From Bacillota bacterium (lineage in GTDB: Bacteria; Bacillota; Clostridia; Clostridiales; Clostridiaceae): a stretch of 64,000 nucleotides of DNA. Shown here piece by piece: positions 1 to 7,838 of this stretch. The notes beneath the pieces are model-generated. The model did no database searches. It saw only the letters and a program-made list of their open reading frames with translations, and was not told the DNA's origin. The stretch spans positions 1-64,000 of the forward strand of contig JAUZPI010000005.1 in the NCBI GenBank assembly GCA_030706015.1, written 5' to 3'. Each line of letters starts with the position of its first letter. Positions within the stretch are counted from its first letter, which is position 1. A program made the translations under genes and the position numbers.

Positions 1-48
1 GACCCTCTGCTTGTAAGGCAGATGCTCTCCCAGCTGAGCTATGCGCCC
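1..48 (-). tRNA. tRNA-Val (anticodon TAC), 3' part cut by window edge
   Basis: Read on the minus strand from 48, the sequence begins GGGCGCATAGCTCAG and continues through a D-arm and an anticodon arm with loop CTTACAA, so the anticodon is TAC (valine). The T-arm and the 3' acceptor strand lie beyond base 1. It is the last visible gene of a leftward tRNA cluster. Confidence 0.93.
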
Positions 49-55
49 ATTTAAT

Positions 56-140
56 TGGTGGAGGAAGATGGATTCGAACCATCGAAGTCAGAGACAACAG
101 ATTTACAGTCTGCCCCCTTTGGCCACTCGGGAATTCCTCC
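56..140 (-). tRNA. tRNA-Tyr (anticodon GTA)
   Basis: On the minus strand the gene starts GGAGGAATTCCCGAGTGG at 140 and ends with the matching acceptor strand TTCCTCC, discriminator A and an encoded CCA (56-58). The anticodon loop CTGTAAA carries GTA. At 85 nt with a long variable arm it has the class II shape expected of bacterial tRNA-Tyr. Confidence 0.96.
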
Positions 141-145
141 ATATA

Positions 146-221
<76 letters not shown>

Positions 222-262
222 TTATTTATCGCCTTTGTTACTTGGCGCTTTCAACAAGCAAT

Positions 263-291
263 AGTATACAATCACACAAGAAATATTTCAA
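263..291 (-). promoter_or_regulatory. sigma-A promoter of the tRNA cluster
   Basis: Minus strand: -35 TTGAAA (286-291), 17-bp spacer, -10 TATACT (263-268), about 35-40 bp ahead of the tRNA-Thr 5' end. The rest of the 222-540 gap is AT-rich with no convincing gene. Confidence 0.75.
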
Positions 292-540
292 CTCCATTAC
301 AACCGATTACAATAATTCTTCTCACTTATACTATATTTTTCTTCTTTTTTCTTGTTTTTATACAGTTATATAACAATTGATATTATATTTTTTTAGGAAT
401 TGTAAGCAAATTTTTATGTTATTTTATTTAAGTTATGAGAGATTTGTTAAAAATCATCTTTTAAAATAGAATAATTTTATTTATATTCTTATAATATTAT
501 TAAACTTTGTTTCATATAGTTTACTGAGGAGGTGAACTAC

Positions 541-1116
541 TTGAACAAAGTAAAAGCAAATTATACAGATTCTCTCGCATATTATGACTTGGCATATTTC
601 TTAAAAAAATATATCAACAGTACTACTGTAATAGTATGCATTGGTACTGACAGGTGTATTGGCGATTGCCTTGGTCCTATAACTGGCAGCATGTTGAAAG
701 AGCGGCGTTTCCCGCTTCCTGTATATGGAACTATACAGGAACCAATACATGCTTTGAATATTGATAAAAAACTTGAAGAAATAAAAAAACTTCATCCTGG
801 AAGCAGCATCATTGGTATAGATGCTTGCTTAGGTGAAAGTGAAAATATCGGTGAGATACAAGTACGAGACTATCCTATTCATCCCGGTAAAGGTGTAGGA
901 AAATCACTTCCTGATGTGGGGGATGCTTCAATTATAGGAATAATAGATTCATGTGAAAGTAGTGAATTATTTACAAATAGGAACATACGGCTTAATTTAG
1001 TTATAGAAATGTCTAAGGTTATTGTACACACCTTGATTCATTCTTATTATCTTTATTCTTCTGAAACAACTATTATAAAAACAAAACCTCCTTTTCGTAA
1101 AAAAAGTAATTTATAA
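541..1116 (+). CDS. yyaC: spore protease YyaC family protein (DUF1256)
   Basis: The product is a GPR-like sporulation protein of the YyaC family (DUF1256), conserved in spore formers; its exact role is poorly known. About 191 residues, the normal family length. The family signature CIGTDRCIGDCLGP lies near residue 35, followed by a GIDACLG segment near 95 and GVGKSLPDVGD near 120, typical of this fold. Start: the sequence AGGAGGTG at 527-534 is an excellent ribosome site and places the TTG at 541 six bases downstream; the in-frame GTG at 532 lies inside that site and is unlikely to be used. Single gene, with a hairpin terminator at 1204. Confidence 0.88.
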   Translation: MNKVKANYTDSLAYYDLAYFLKKYINSTTVIVCIGTDRCIGDCLGPITGSMLKERRFPLPVYGTIQEPIHALNIDKKLEEIKKLHPGSSIIGIDACLGESENIGEIQVRDYPIHPGKGVGKSLPDVGDASIIGIIDSCESSELFTNRNIRLNLVIEMSKVIVHTLIHSYYLYSSETTIIKTKPPFRKKSNL

Positions 1117-1203
1117 GATAAGAGAGATCTTGTCTTTACTATATAGCTAACCTATTATAACCTTCTAAACCAATTAGACTAAAATTACTGAAAACGAAAA
1201 TCA

Positions 1204-1232
1204 CCCCATGCAGGCTATTGCATGGGGGGTTT
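1204..1232 (+). terminator. intrinsic terminator, probably bidirectional
   Basis: Stem CCCCATGCA / TGCATGGGG with a 6-nt loop, followed by GGTTTATATTTTAT on the plus strand and by a T-rich TGATTTTCGTTTTC on the minus strand. It closes yyaC and could also stop transcription from mbl, whose stop codon is about 95 bp away. Confidence 0.8.
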
Positions 1233-1323
1233 ATATTTTATATAATTGCTTGCAGGCTATCTTCATCAAATTTATAAAATACATACTTTTGAACTTGATT
1301 ATCTGAATTTATGTTGAATAAAT

Positions 1324-2319
1324 TTAATCTAGTCTATCTATAAACTCTAATGCCTTACCTGTGCCTAATGCTACACATGAAATAGAATCCTCAGCCACAT
1401 ACACTGGTACCTTTGTTACATCTTCTATTAGCTTATCAAGTCCGTTTAATAGCGAACCTCCACCAGTCATAACAATTCCTTTTTCTGCGATATCTGCAGC
1501 TAGTTCTGGTGGAGTCTTCTCTAAAACAGAATGTGTACAATCAGCAATAGCATTGACTGCTTCCTGTAGGGCTTCTCTCATCTCATCTGATGAAACCGTT
1601 ATATTTTTAGGAAGACCTGTTATTAAATCTCTTCCTCTAATTTCCATACTATCTTCTATATCTTTCTTATATGCTGAACCAATATTTATTTTTAAATCCT
1701 CAGCAGTTCTTTCGCCTATCATTAACTTATGTTTTTTCCTTATATATTTTACAATGCATTCATCAAAACTGTCACCTGCAATTTTTATAGAACTTCTTAC
1801 AACCATTCCCTCTAAAGATATAACTGCTACATCGGTTGTACCGCCACCAATATCAATAACCATATTACCACTAGCTTTAGATATATCTATTCCTGCTCCA
1901 ATAGCAGCAGCTAAAGGTTCTTCTATTAAGCAAACCTTTTTTGCACCTGCACTGGTTGCCGCATCTTTTACAGCTCTTTTCTCCACCTCAGTAGCTTCAC
2001 ATGGAACACAAATAACTACTCTAGGTGCAGACATTCTTTTCCTTCCACAGGCCTTTTCAATAAAATATTTAAGCATTTTTTCTGTTATATCATAATCGGA
2101 TATAACACCATCCCTCAATGGACGAATAGCTACTATATTACCTGGAGTTCTTCCAATCATTTTTCTAGCATCTTCACCAACTGCTAAAACAGCGTTATTG
2201 TTTTTGTTTATCGCAACTACTGATGGCTCCTTTAGAACGACGCCTTTTCCCTTCATATAAACCAGTACAGAAGCTGTACCCAAGTCTATACCCATATCAG
2301 TTCCTATATTAAAAAACAT
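1324..2319 (-). CDS. mbl: MreB-family actin-like protein (Mbl)
   Basis: Actin-like cytoskeletal ATPase that forms filaments under the membrane and guides the elongation machinery for lateral wall synthesis. 331 residues, full length. Visible actin-fold motifs: phosphate-1 GIDLGTASV near residue 10, phosphate-2 MVIDIGGGTTDVAVISL near 155, and the adenosine motif IVMTGGGSLLNGL near 285. The gene sits directly downstream of spoIIID, the arrangement in Bacillus where the neighbour is mbl rather than mreB, so Mbl is preferred; the sequence alone cannot fully separate the two paralogues. About 120 bp separates it from spoIIID. Confidence 0.9.
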   Translation of the reverse strand: MFFNIGTDMGIDLGTASVLVYMKGKGVVLKEPSVVAINKNNNAVLAVGEDARKMIGRTPGNIVAIRPLRDGVISDYDITEKMLKYFIEKACGRKRMSAPRVVICVPCEATEVEKRAVKDAATSAGAKKVCLIEEPLAAAIGAGIDISKASGNMVIDIGGGTTDVAVISLEGMVVRSSIKIAGDSFDECIVKYIRKKHKLMIGERTAEDLKINIGSAYKKDIEDSMEIRGRDLITGLPKNITVSSDEMREALQEAVNAIADCTHSVLEKTPPELAADIAEKGIVMTGGGSLLNGLDKLIEDVTKVPVYVAEDSISCVALGTGKALEFIDRLD

Positions 2320-2441
2320 TCCTCAATTCACTCCTGCATTTATATTTATAAAACAATGAAAAAAATTAAAAAATTCAAATTTTTTAACATTATTCTATAG
2401 AATTACAATTTGTCTCTTTTATTATTATAAACGGAATGTTT

Positions 2442-2696
2442 TTAACCTTCAATAGCCTTGTACTTCATTTTTGTAGCTTTTCCACCTCTAATATGCCTTT
2501 CTGCTTTATTTAATTCCAAAATACCTTTAGCCTTTTGGGCAATTTGAGGATTTATTTGAGGTAATCTTTCTGTCATGTCTTTGTGTATTGTGCTCTTGCT
2601 TACACCAAAAACTTTAGCAGTTTTTCTTATTGTAGCCTTCGATTCAATAATATACTTAGCTACTTCAAGAACTCTTTCCTCAATGTAATCTTTCAA
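2442..2696 (-). CDS. spoIIID: sporulation transcriptional regulator SpoIIID
   Basis: Small DNA-binding protein that switches mother-cell transcription between SigE and SigK programmes. 84 residues from the preferred start. The helix-turn-helix covers roughly residues 20-45 (AKVFGVSKSTIHKDMTERLP), followed by the family hallmark HIRGGKATKMKYK near the C-terminus. Start: the minus-strand ribosome site AAGGAGG precedes a TTG at 2696 that gives the usual N-terminus (M)KDYIEERV; a longer reading frame back to an ATG at 2774 would run through a stem-loop and add 26 residues absent from the family. Confidence 0.95.
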   Translation of the reverse strand: MKDYIEERVLEVAKYIIESKATIRKTAKVFGVSKSTIHKDMTERLPQINPQIAQKAKGILELNKAERHIRGGKATKMKYKAIEG

Positions 2697-2769
2697 TGTG
2701 ATACTTACCTCCTTAACCCTTCTATTATTATAAATATGCATTAAACCTTTGTTAAATACCTTTAATCTA

Positions 2770-2798
2770 GCCATTTCCCAAGTTTTTTAGGAAATGGC
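2770..2798 (-). other. stem-loop between spoIIQ and spoIIID
   Basis: Perfect 9-bp arms GCCATTTCC (2770-2778) and GGAAATGGC (2790-2798) with an 11-nt loop, just after the spoIIQ stop. There is no T-run after it in the leftward direction, so it may be an attenuator or a processing site rather than a full terminator. Confidence 0.5.
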
Positions 2799-2810
2799 CT
2801 AATTATGTTT

Positions 2811-3632
2811 TTAATATGTGTTCCTAGTTATTTCATATTTCACTAAAGTTTGTGGATTTATATCAACATACTTGCTGCCATCCAGTTTATCCACTTCAAA
2901 ATATAAATGATCACAATCTACTACGACATTTTTCCCGTTGTCTGTATCACCAATAATTCCAATCTTTGTGTTTTGTTTTATCTCTTGATTTTCACTAACA
3001 CAAATACTGTCTACATTGCTATAAGTAGTTTTTAAACCGTTATCATGTTTAATTATTACTTTTCCATCCTTAGCATACTGAACTTTACCATCTAAAACAG
3101 CTACTACTGGCATACCTTGCTTAGCACTAATATATTCTCCTACAATATTTCTGTATTCACCGTTAAAAACACGAGCAAGACCGTCATTTTTACCATTTGA
3201 ATATGCTAAAACAATCTTTCCATCTACAGGTTTAATTGCAGTCTGAGCTTTTGCTGCACTTGTAGGTTTTGATGCATTATCTCCATTGTTGTTCTTATCT
3301 ATTTTTGCAAACGTTGGGTTATCAGAATTATTTTTAACTTCTTTTGCATTATCTATACTATCAACTTTTTTATCTGAGCTAGATATCCCCCTTTCATCTT
3401 GAGATCTGTTTATTTCGCTGGTATTTACCTTAGTATTTACTGAAGTTGTCTTAGCAATGTTATTCTTATTATTAGTTGAGCGCTGAGTATAAAAAATACC
3501 GCATACTATCAGCAAACATACCAATACTAATGCATAAAACCCATATCTACTAAAAAATACTGCAAGTCTATTGCTGGTAAAATTGCCATCACTTAAATTA
3601 TTCTTTTGTGAATTTTTAGATTTATTATCCAT
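2811..3632 (-). CDS. spoIIQ: stage II sporulation protein SpoIIQ, degenerate LytM domain
   Basis: Forespore membrane protein that pairs with mother-cell SpoIIIAH across the septum during engulfment and feeding-tube assembly. 273 residues: charged cytoplasmic N-terminus, one membrane helix at about 30-48, an Asn/Ser/Lys-rich linker at about 50-130, then an M23/LytM fold at about 140-265. Position next to spoIIID and spoIID is the clostridial arrangement. Odd: the LytM zinc ligands look lost. The HxGxD stretch aligns to IVGEY (about residue 165) and the HxH stretch to HLYFEV (about 243), so His, Asp and one His appear substituted. Probably structural, not a peptidase. The alignment is by eye. 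Confidence 0.88.
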   Translation of the reverse strand: MDNKSKNSQKNNLSDGNFTSNRLAVFFSRYGFYALVLVCLLIVCGIFYTQRSTNNKNNIAKTTSVNTKVNTSEINRSQDERGISSSDKKVDSIDNAKEVKNNSDNPTFAKIDKNNNGDNASKPTSAAKAQTAIKPVDGKIVLAYSNGKNDGLARVFNGEYRNIVGEYISAKQGMPVVAVLDGKVQYAKDGKVIIKHDNGLKTTYSNVDSICVSENQEIKQNTKIGIIGDTDNGKNVVVDCDHLYFEVDKLDGSKYVDINPQTLVKYEITRNTY

Positions 3633-3736
3633 TTATCAACACCTCCTTTTAGTATTTTGTCCATAGATTAGTAAAAAATACATATTATATTAACTTTTTT
3701 TACATTTTTTATGATTTGTGTAATGCATGCATGTCA

Positions 3737-3850
3737 GATAAACTGAGTTCTTAGCGTCAAAGACGCTTAGAAATCGTTATCCAGGGACGTAGCAGCCGTT
3801 ATCTCCCGCTTGTAGAAGCGGGAGTATTACGGCTGGTAGTCATCGGATAA
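3737..3850 (-). repeat. dispersed hairpin repeat, copy 1
   Basis: About 114 bp, read on the minus strand from TTATCCGATGACTA to AACTCAGTTTATC. It holds a nested palindrome CAGCCGT..CTCCCGCT / AGCGGGAG..ACGGCTG and a second hairpin CTAAGCGTC / GACGCTAAG. The same element occurs at 29590 and 43085 on the plus strand. This copy lies about 105 bp upstream of spoIIQ and points toward it. Family not recognised. Confidence 0.9.
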
Positions 3851-3855
3851 ATAAT

Positions 3856-3901
3856 AAAAGCGATAGTTTAAAGAAGTATACCTCTTTAAACTATCGCTTT
3901 T
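3856..3901 (-). terminator. terminator of spoIID
   Basis: Perfect 19-bp stem AAAAGCGATAGTTTAAAGA / TCTTTAAACTATCGCTTTT with an 8-nt loop, 58 bp past the spoIID stop in the leftward direction. It separates spoIID from spoIIQ. Confidence 0.85.
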
Positions 3902-3958
3902 AATATAGTCTCTATAGTTTTATAAGCTTGAAAAGAAAACTATTATTAACACCTAATT

Positions 3959-4996
3959 TTATTTTAATTTCTGTATTTTTACCCCATTATAGTAATGAGT
4001 TATTATTTCCTTATAGTTTTTACCTTGTTCCGCCATTACTTTTGCTCCCCATTGACTCATTCCTAAACCATGACCATAGCCTTTGCAGTTAATTTGAATA
4101 CCAGTCAGATGAAAACTAATATCAAAGTTCGAGGAATTTAATCCAACTAAACTTCTAAAGTCACCTCCTGTAATTGTAATATCTCCTATTTTTATCTCTT
4201 TTACACTTCCGCCTTCTGTTCTCTTTATTATTTGTATTTTATTGTTTAAATTAAACACACTAACATTAGCTTTGGGGTATTTCTTATTTATTTTACTTGA
4301 TAACTGTAGATATGAAATCTTAACCTCACTTTTATACTTAGGAGCGATTTCTTCACCGGGACTGGATACACTCTTTAAATATGGCTCGTTCTCACCTGTA
4401 ATGTCTATTGAATTTTCAGTTTTACCAGCACTTACAGCAAAATAGTATGGTTCAGATATAATTTTCCCATTATAATATATTACTTCTCCTTTAGTACCTT
4501 CTACGGCTTTTGTAACTTTATCCAACAGTTCTTCCGCGTTCTTCTTGGGCCATGTCTTTAGTCTGTCCTCTTTACTCATATAAACCTGGCACTGAACAGT
4601 ATCACATACATCCGCACCACGTGCATCCTTGTACCTTTTTCCTCCATACTGTTCCATGTGTGCAGCCGCAAAGGTTCTTGCAGCAACTGCTTGTGCCTTT
4701 AGGGCCTCTATATTAAATTCAGCTGGCATCTCTGCACAAACTACTCCCATTACATATTCCTCAAAATCTATTGACTGAATTTTCTTCTTATCTGTTATGT
4801 ATACCCTTATTTTACCTTCCCCAGCATTTGAATCATTATAATCTGCCTGATCTTTTGAATTTATGTCTTGACCTGCAACATCTTTTGTAGGCTTTGTGGA
4901 AATATCTCCAATATTAATTCCGCCAATAATTATCGATACCGACATAATAAAGAATATAGATAAAGCTAATATTATAACTATTTTTTTTAACAACAT
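3959..4996 (-). CDS. spoIID: stage II sporulation protein SpoIID, lytic transglycosylase
   Basis: Peptidoglycan-degrading enzyme of the engulfment complex; cleaves glycan strands after stem peptides are removed by SpoIIP. About 345 residues, family length. One N-terminal membrane helix (about 5-28), then the SpoIID/LytB domain. The catalytic glutamate of the EEYVMGVVCAEMPAEF segment falls at about residue 89, matching the position known in Bacillus. A C-terminal GYGHGLGMSQWGA motif is present. Start: GGAGG five bases ahead of the ATG at 4996; the in-frame GTG at 5002 overlaps the ribosome site. Flanked by terminators on both sides, so it forms its own unit. Confidence 0.95.
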   Translation of the reverse strand: MLLKKIVIILALSIFFIMSVSIIIGGINIGDISTKPTKDVAGQDINSKDQADYNDSNAGEGKIRVYITDKKKIQSIDFEEYVMGVVCAEMPAEFNIEALKAQAVAARTFAAAHMEQYGGKRYKDARGADVCDTVQCQVYMSKEDRLKTWPKKNAEELLDKVTKAVEGTKGEVIYYNGKIISEPYYFAVSAGKTENSIDITGENEPYLKSVSSPGEEIAPKYKSEVKISYLQLSSKINKKYPKANVSVFNLNNKIQIIKRTEGGSVKEIKIGDITITGGDFRSLVGLNSSNFDISFHLTGIQINCKGYGHGLGMSQWGAKVMAEQGKNYKEIITHYYNGVKIQKLK

Positions 4997-5072
4997 ATCC
5001 ACCTCCGCTTCTTTAGTTTGGTAGTATACGTTATTTTATTAAATAAGATTGCAAATTATTACACTAATAAAA

Positions 5073-5094
5073 AAGAAGCCTAATACAGCTTCTT
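5073..5094 (-). terminator. terminator downstream of murA
   Basis: Stem AAGAAGC / GCTTCTT with an 8-nt loop; in the leftward direction it is followed by TTTTTATTAG. It lies 65 bp beyond the murA stop. Confidence 0.7.
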
Positions 5095-5159
5095 CAAATG
5101 TCATATAGATTTAGTAAACGTTTTCCTTCATTTATATAACCTTATTATTTGTTAGTATT

Positions 5160-6422
5160 TTAATCCATTATTATTCTCTTTATATTAGCACCTAAATTCT
5201 TAAATTTTTTTTCAATTCCTACATATCCTCTATCTATATGATATATGTCACTAATCTCTGTACAGCCCTCACCTATCAAACCTGCCAATATTAAAGCTGC
5301 ACCTGCTCTTAAATCAGTAGCTTTAACTTCACATCCAGTAAGTCTGTCTACGCCTTCTACAACAGCGCTTCTTCCATCAATTTTAATACTAGCTCCCATT
5401 CTCTTTAATTCTGAGGAATGCATAAATCTATTTTCAAATATTGTTTCTGTTATGACACTAGTACCTTTTATACAGCATAATAAACTCATCATTTGAGCCT
5501 GCATATCAGTAGGAAAACCCGGATAAGGCATCGTTTTTATATCTACTGGTTTCAAATCTCTAGCCGCATCTATTATTAACGATTCTCCGCTCATCTCCAT
5601 GTCAACCCCCATTTCAGCAAGTTTTGCAGTAATCGGCTTAATATGATCTTCTATTATTCCATTAATCTTTATAGTACTTTTAGTAATTGCAGCTGCAATC
5701 ATAAAGGTACCTGCTTCAATTCTATCAAAAATCGGCTTATATGACGCTCCTCTTAATTCTTTTACTCCAGTTATCTTTATGGTATCTGTTCCTAGCCCAG
5801 TTATTTTAGCCCCCATACTATTCAAGAACTTCCCTAAGTCCTCTATTTCAGGTTCTTCTGCGGCATTTTCAATTATGGTTTCTCCCTCAGCCATTACTGA
5901 AGCCATCATAATATTTTCAGTAGCCCCAACAGAAGGAAAATCCAGATATATTCTAGCTCCAATTAGTCTTGAGGCACTGGCTTCCACATATCCATGACCG
6001 ATTTTTATATCTACTCCTAATGCTCTGAAACCTTTCAAATGTAAATCAATTGGTCGTGTTCCTATATTACAGCCACCAGGCAATGAAACTTTAAACTTAC
6101 CAAATCTTGATATCATGGGACCCATAATTAAAAATGATGCTCTCATTTTTCTAATCAATTCACCGTCTGGTTCCACATTCATTAATCCTGATGTATCAAT
6201 TATTATTTTACCTTTTTCAACATCTATATCAATATCAGCGCATAAAGATTTTAATGCCTCACATAATACAAAAACATCTCTTAACATTGGAGCATTCCAA
6301 ATTTCGCATTTATCCCCACTTAAAATACATGCAGCTATTATAGGAAGTACTGCATTCTTAGCAGCATCTATATCAACTTCACCTCTAAGCTTGCACCCTC
6401 CCCTTATAACCAACTTATCCAT
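5160..6422 (-). CDS. murA: UDP-N-acetylglucosamine 1-carboxyvinyltransferase (MurA)
   Basis: First committed step of peptidoglycan synthesis: transfers enolpyruvate from PEP to UDP-GlcNAc in the cytoplasm. 420 residues, full length. Key residues are in place: Lys22-Asn23 in DAAKNAVLP, the loop Cys at residue 118 in PGGCNIGTRPID (the fosfomycin target), and the catalytic Asp in PYPGFPTDMQAQ near 300. Lies between ywmB and spoIID as in Bacillus, where the equivalent paralogue is murAA. Confidence 0.96.
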   Translation of the reverse strand: MDKLVIRGGCKLRGEVDIDAAKNAVLPIIAACILSGDKCEIWNAPMLRDVFVLCEALKSLCADIDIDVEKGKIIIDTSGLMNVEPDGELIRKMRASFLIMGPMISRFGKFKVSLPGGCNIGTRPIDLHLKGFRALGVDIKIGHGYVEASASRLIGARIYLDFPSVGATENIMMASVMAEGETIIENAAEEPEIEDLGKFLNSMGAKITGLGTDTIKITGVKELRGASYKPIFDRIEAGTFMIAAAITKSTIKINGIIEDHIKPITAKLAEMGVDMEMSGESLIIDAARDLKPVDIKTMPYPGFPTDMQAQMMSLLCCIKGTSVITETIFENRFMHSSELKRMGASIKIDGRSAVVEGVDRLTGCEVKATDLRAGAALILAGLIGEGCTEISDIYHIDRGYVGIEKKFKNLGANIKRIIMD

Positions 6423-6452
6423 TTATATCCTCCATTCTCCCATTGCTAAATC

Positions 6453-7256
6453 TCAATAGGTAATACTTATTACTGGGATTCCTATTACTATATAACTACC
6501 AGAGGGATATTTACAGACAGCAAAATTAAAATCTATTTTTTTGTTATTGTCTAATATAGCATTATATCTCTTAGTGTACGCAACGGTGCTATACCCATTA
6601 TTAAAGCTTACAGTATTGACATTTGTAGCTCCGGATTTATTTATAATATTTAGAATAGTTTTATTTACCTTTGCAATATCATTGTCCTGCAATTTAGCCT
6701 TTACATATTGATTGACAACCATATCAAATTTATTATTATTACTAGCTTTTTCTACTTGGCTCTTTAACATTGCTAAATTATCTTTACTATCTTCTATCTG
6801 AATATAAATATATATAATGTATTCATTATTGCTTTTTACACTTTCAATATAGCCATATATTTGTCCCTTGTTGAACTCTCTACAATATACTCCATTACTG
6901 TCAATAGTTATCTTATTAATTGTTCTTAATTTATCATTATTATTTTTTAAATTTTTAGCTTCATTAATTAACGAAATTTCTGTTTGATCACTCAAATCTT
7001 TATTGCGTGAAGATTTTATTATTTCACCGAAAAGCCCCATATTCTTGAGCCAATTGTTACATTCTACCCTTCCATCGACAATAGTCTTGTAATGACAATT
7101 CACTCCATATTCTACAATTTTAGAATCAGTACTTAATACTATCTTATTTATTAAATCATCCTTATTTTTCTTTGCATAAATGGAATTACTTGATAAAACA
7201 ATAGAAAAAAGAACTAAAAAAATTAATACAAAAAATATAGTCCCTTTACGTTTCAT
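6453..7256 (-). CDS. ywmB: YwmB-like secreted protein (TATA-box-binding-like fold family)
   Basis: Function not established. 267 residues with a signal peptide or N-terminal anchor (about 5-28, KRKGTIFFVLIFLVLFSIV) followed by a hydrophilic, Asn/Lys-rich domain. Assignment to the YwmB family rests on the position immediately upstream of murA and downstream of the atp operon, the length, and weak family features near the termini (a Cys-bearing GVNCHYKT segment and the C-terminal GIPVISITY). Thirty bp separates it from murA, so the two are probably co-transcribed. Confidence 0.7.
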   Translation of the reverse strand: MKRKGTIFFVLIFLVLFSIVLSSNSIYAKKNKDDLINKIVLSTDSKIVEYGVNCHYKTIVDGRVECNNWLKNMGLFGEIIKSSRNKDLSDQTEISLINEAKNLKNNNDKLRTINKITIDSNGVYCREFNKGQIYGYIESVKSNNEYIIYIYIQIEDSKDNLAMLKSQVEKASNNNKFDMVVNQYVKAKLQDNDIAKVNKTILNIINKSGATNVNTVSFNNGYSTVAYTKRYNAILDNNKKIDFNFAVCKYPSGSYIVIGIPVISITY

Positions 7257-7382
7257 TTGTCCCTCCCCACCTTTCTCTTTAGATTATTAACCATATGGTG
7301 TGCTTTTATTCTCTGACTTAATACTAATATATAATTTTCCACAAAAAATGTGCTGGAGTGGGACTTGTACAATTTTAATAAA

Positions 7383-7417
7383 AAAAGCTAGAGAAATCGG
7401 TTCTTTCCCTAGCTTTT
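7383..7417 (-). terminator. terminator of the atp operon
   Basis: Leftward transcript: AAAAGCTAGGGAAAG, short loop, CTCTAGCTTTTTTTATT. The stem starts a few bases beyond the atpC stop and is followed by a T-run. Confidence 0.85.
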
Positions 7418-7423
7418 CTATTA

Positions 7424-7822
7424 TTATTTAGTTTTTATTCTCGCAATTGCTCTCTGTAAAGCTAACTCAGCTCTTCGCATATCAACTGAACTATCTTGCT
7501 TGCTAAGTTTTTGTTCTGCTCTCTTTTTAGCTTCCTCAGCCCTTCTCACATCTATGTCTTCAGGCCATTCAGCAGCGTCACAAAGCATTCTTACTTCATT
7601 ATTATCTACACTTACAACACCTGTAGAAGTAAAGACTTTTTTAGTTGTTCCATTCTCTTCTTTAAAGGAAGTACTTGTTGGTTTTATTAAAGCTACTAAT
7701 GGTGAACGATTGGCCAAAATTCCAATTTTTCCTTCAGTAGTTTCTGTATTTACCTCAGTAACTTCTCCTATAAAAAATTCTTTTTCAGGAGTTAGTATGC
7801 TAAGTTTTAATTTAGCGGCCAT
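7424..7822 (-). CDS. atpC: F1Fo ATP synthase subunit epsilon
   Basis: Central-stalk subunit that couples rotation and restrains ATP hydrolysis. 132 residues. N-terminal beta-sandwich (about 1-85, with the typical GEVTEVNTETTEGKIGILANRSPLVALIKP start) and a C-terminal helical hairpin with the RRAEEAKKRAEQKL segment. Last gene of the operon, 16 bp after atpD. Confidence 0.95.
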   Translation of the reverse strand: MAAKLKLSILTPEKEFFIGEVTEVNTETTEGKIGILANRSPLVALIKPTSTSFKEENGTTKKVFTSTGVVSVDNNEVRMLCDAAEWPEDIDVRRAEEAKKRAEQKLSKQDSSVDMRRAELALQRAIARIKTK

Positions 7823-7838
7823 ACAAATTCACTCCTTT

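Noticed and set aside
1361..2095. 244-codon open frame antisense to mbl
   Set aside because: It is the mirror of a conserved gene, is Ser/Ile/Pro-rich as expected of such shadows, and has no ribosome site.
3737..3850. CRISPR array from the hairpin repeats
   Set aside because: The copies are tens of kilobases apart, not regularly spaced, and no cas genes are present.
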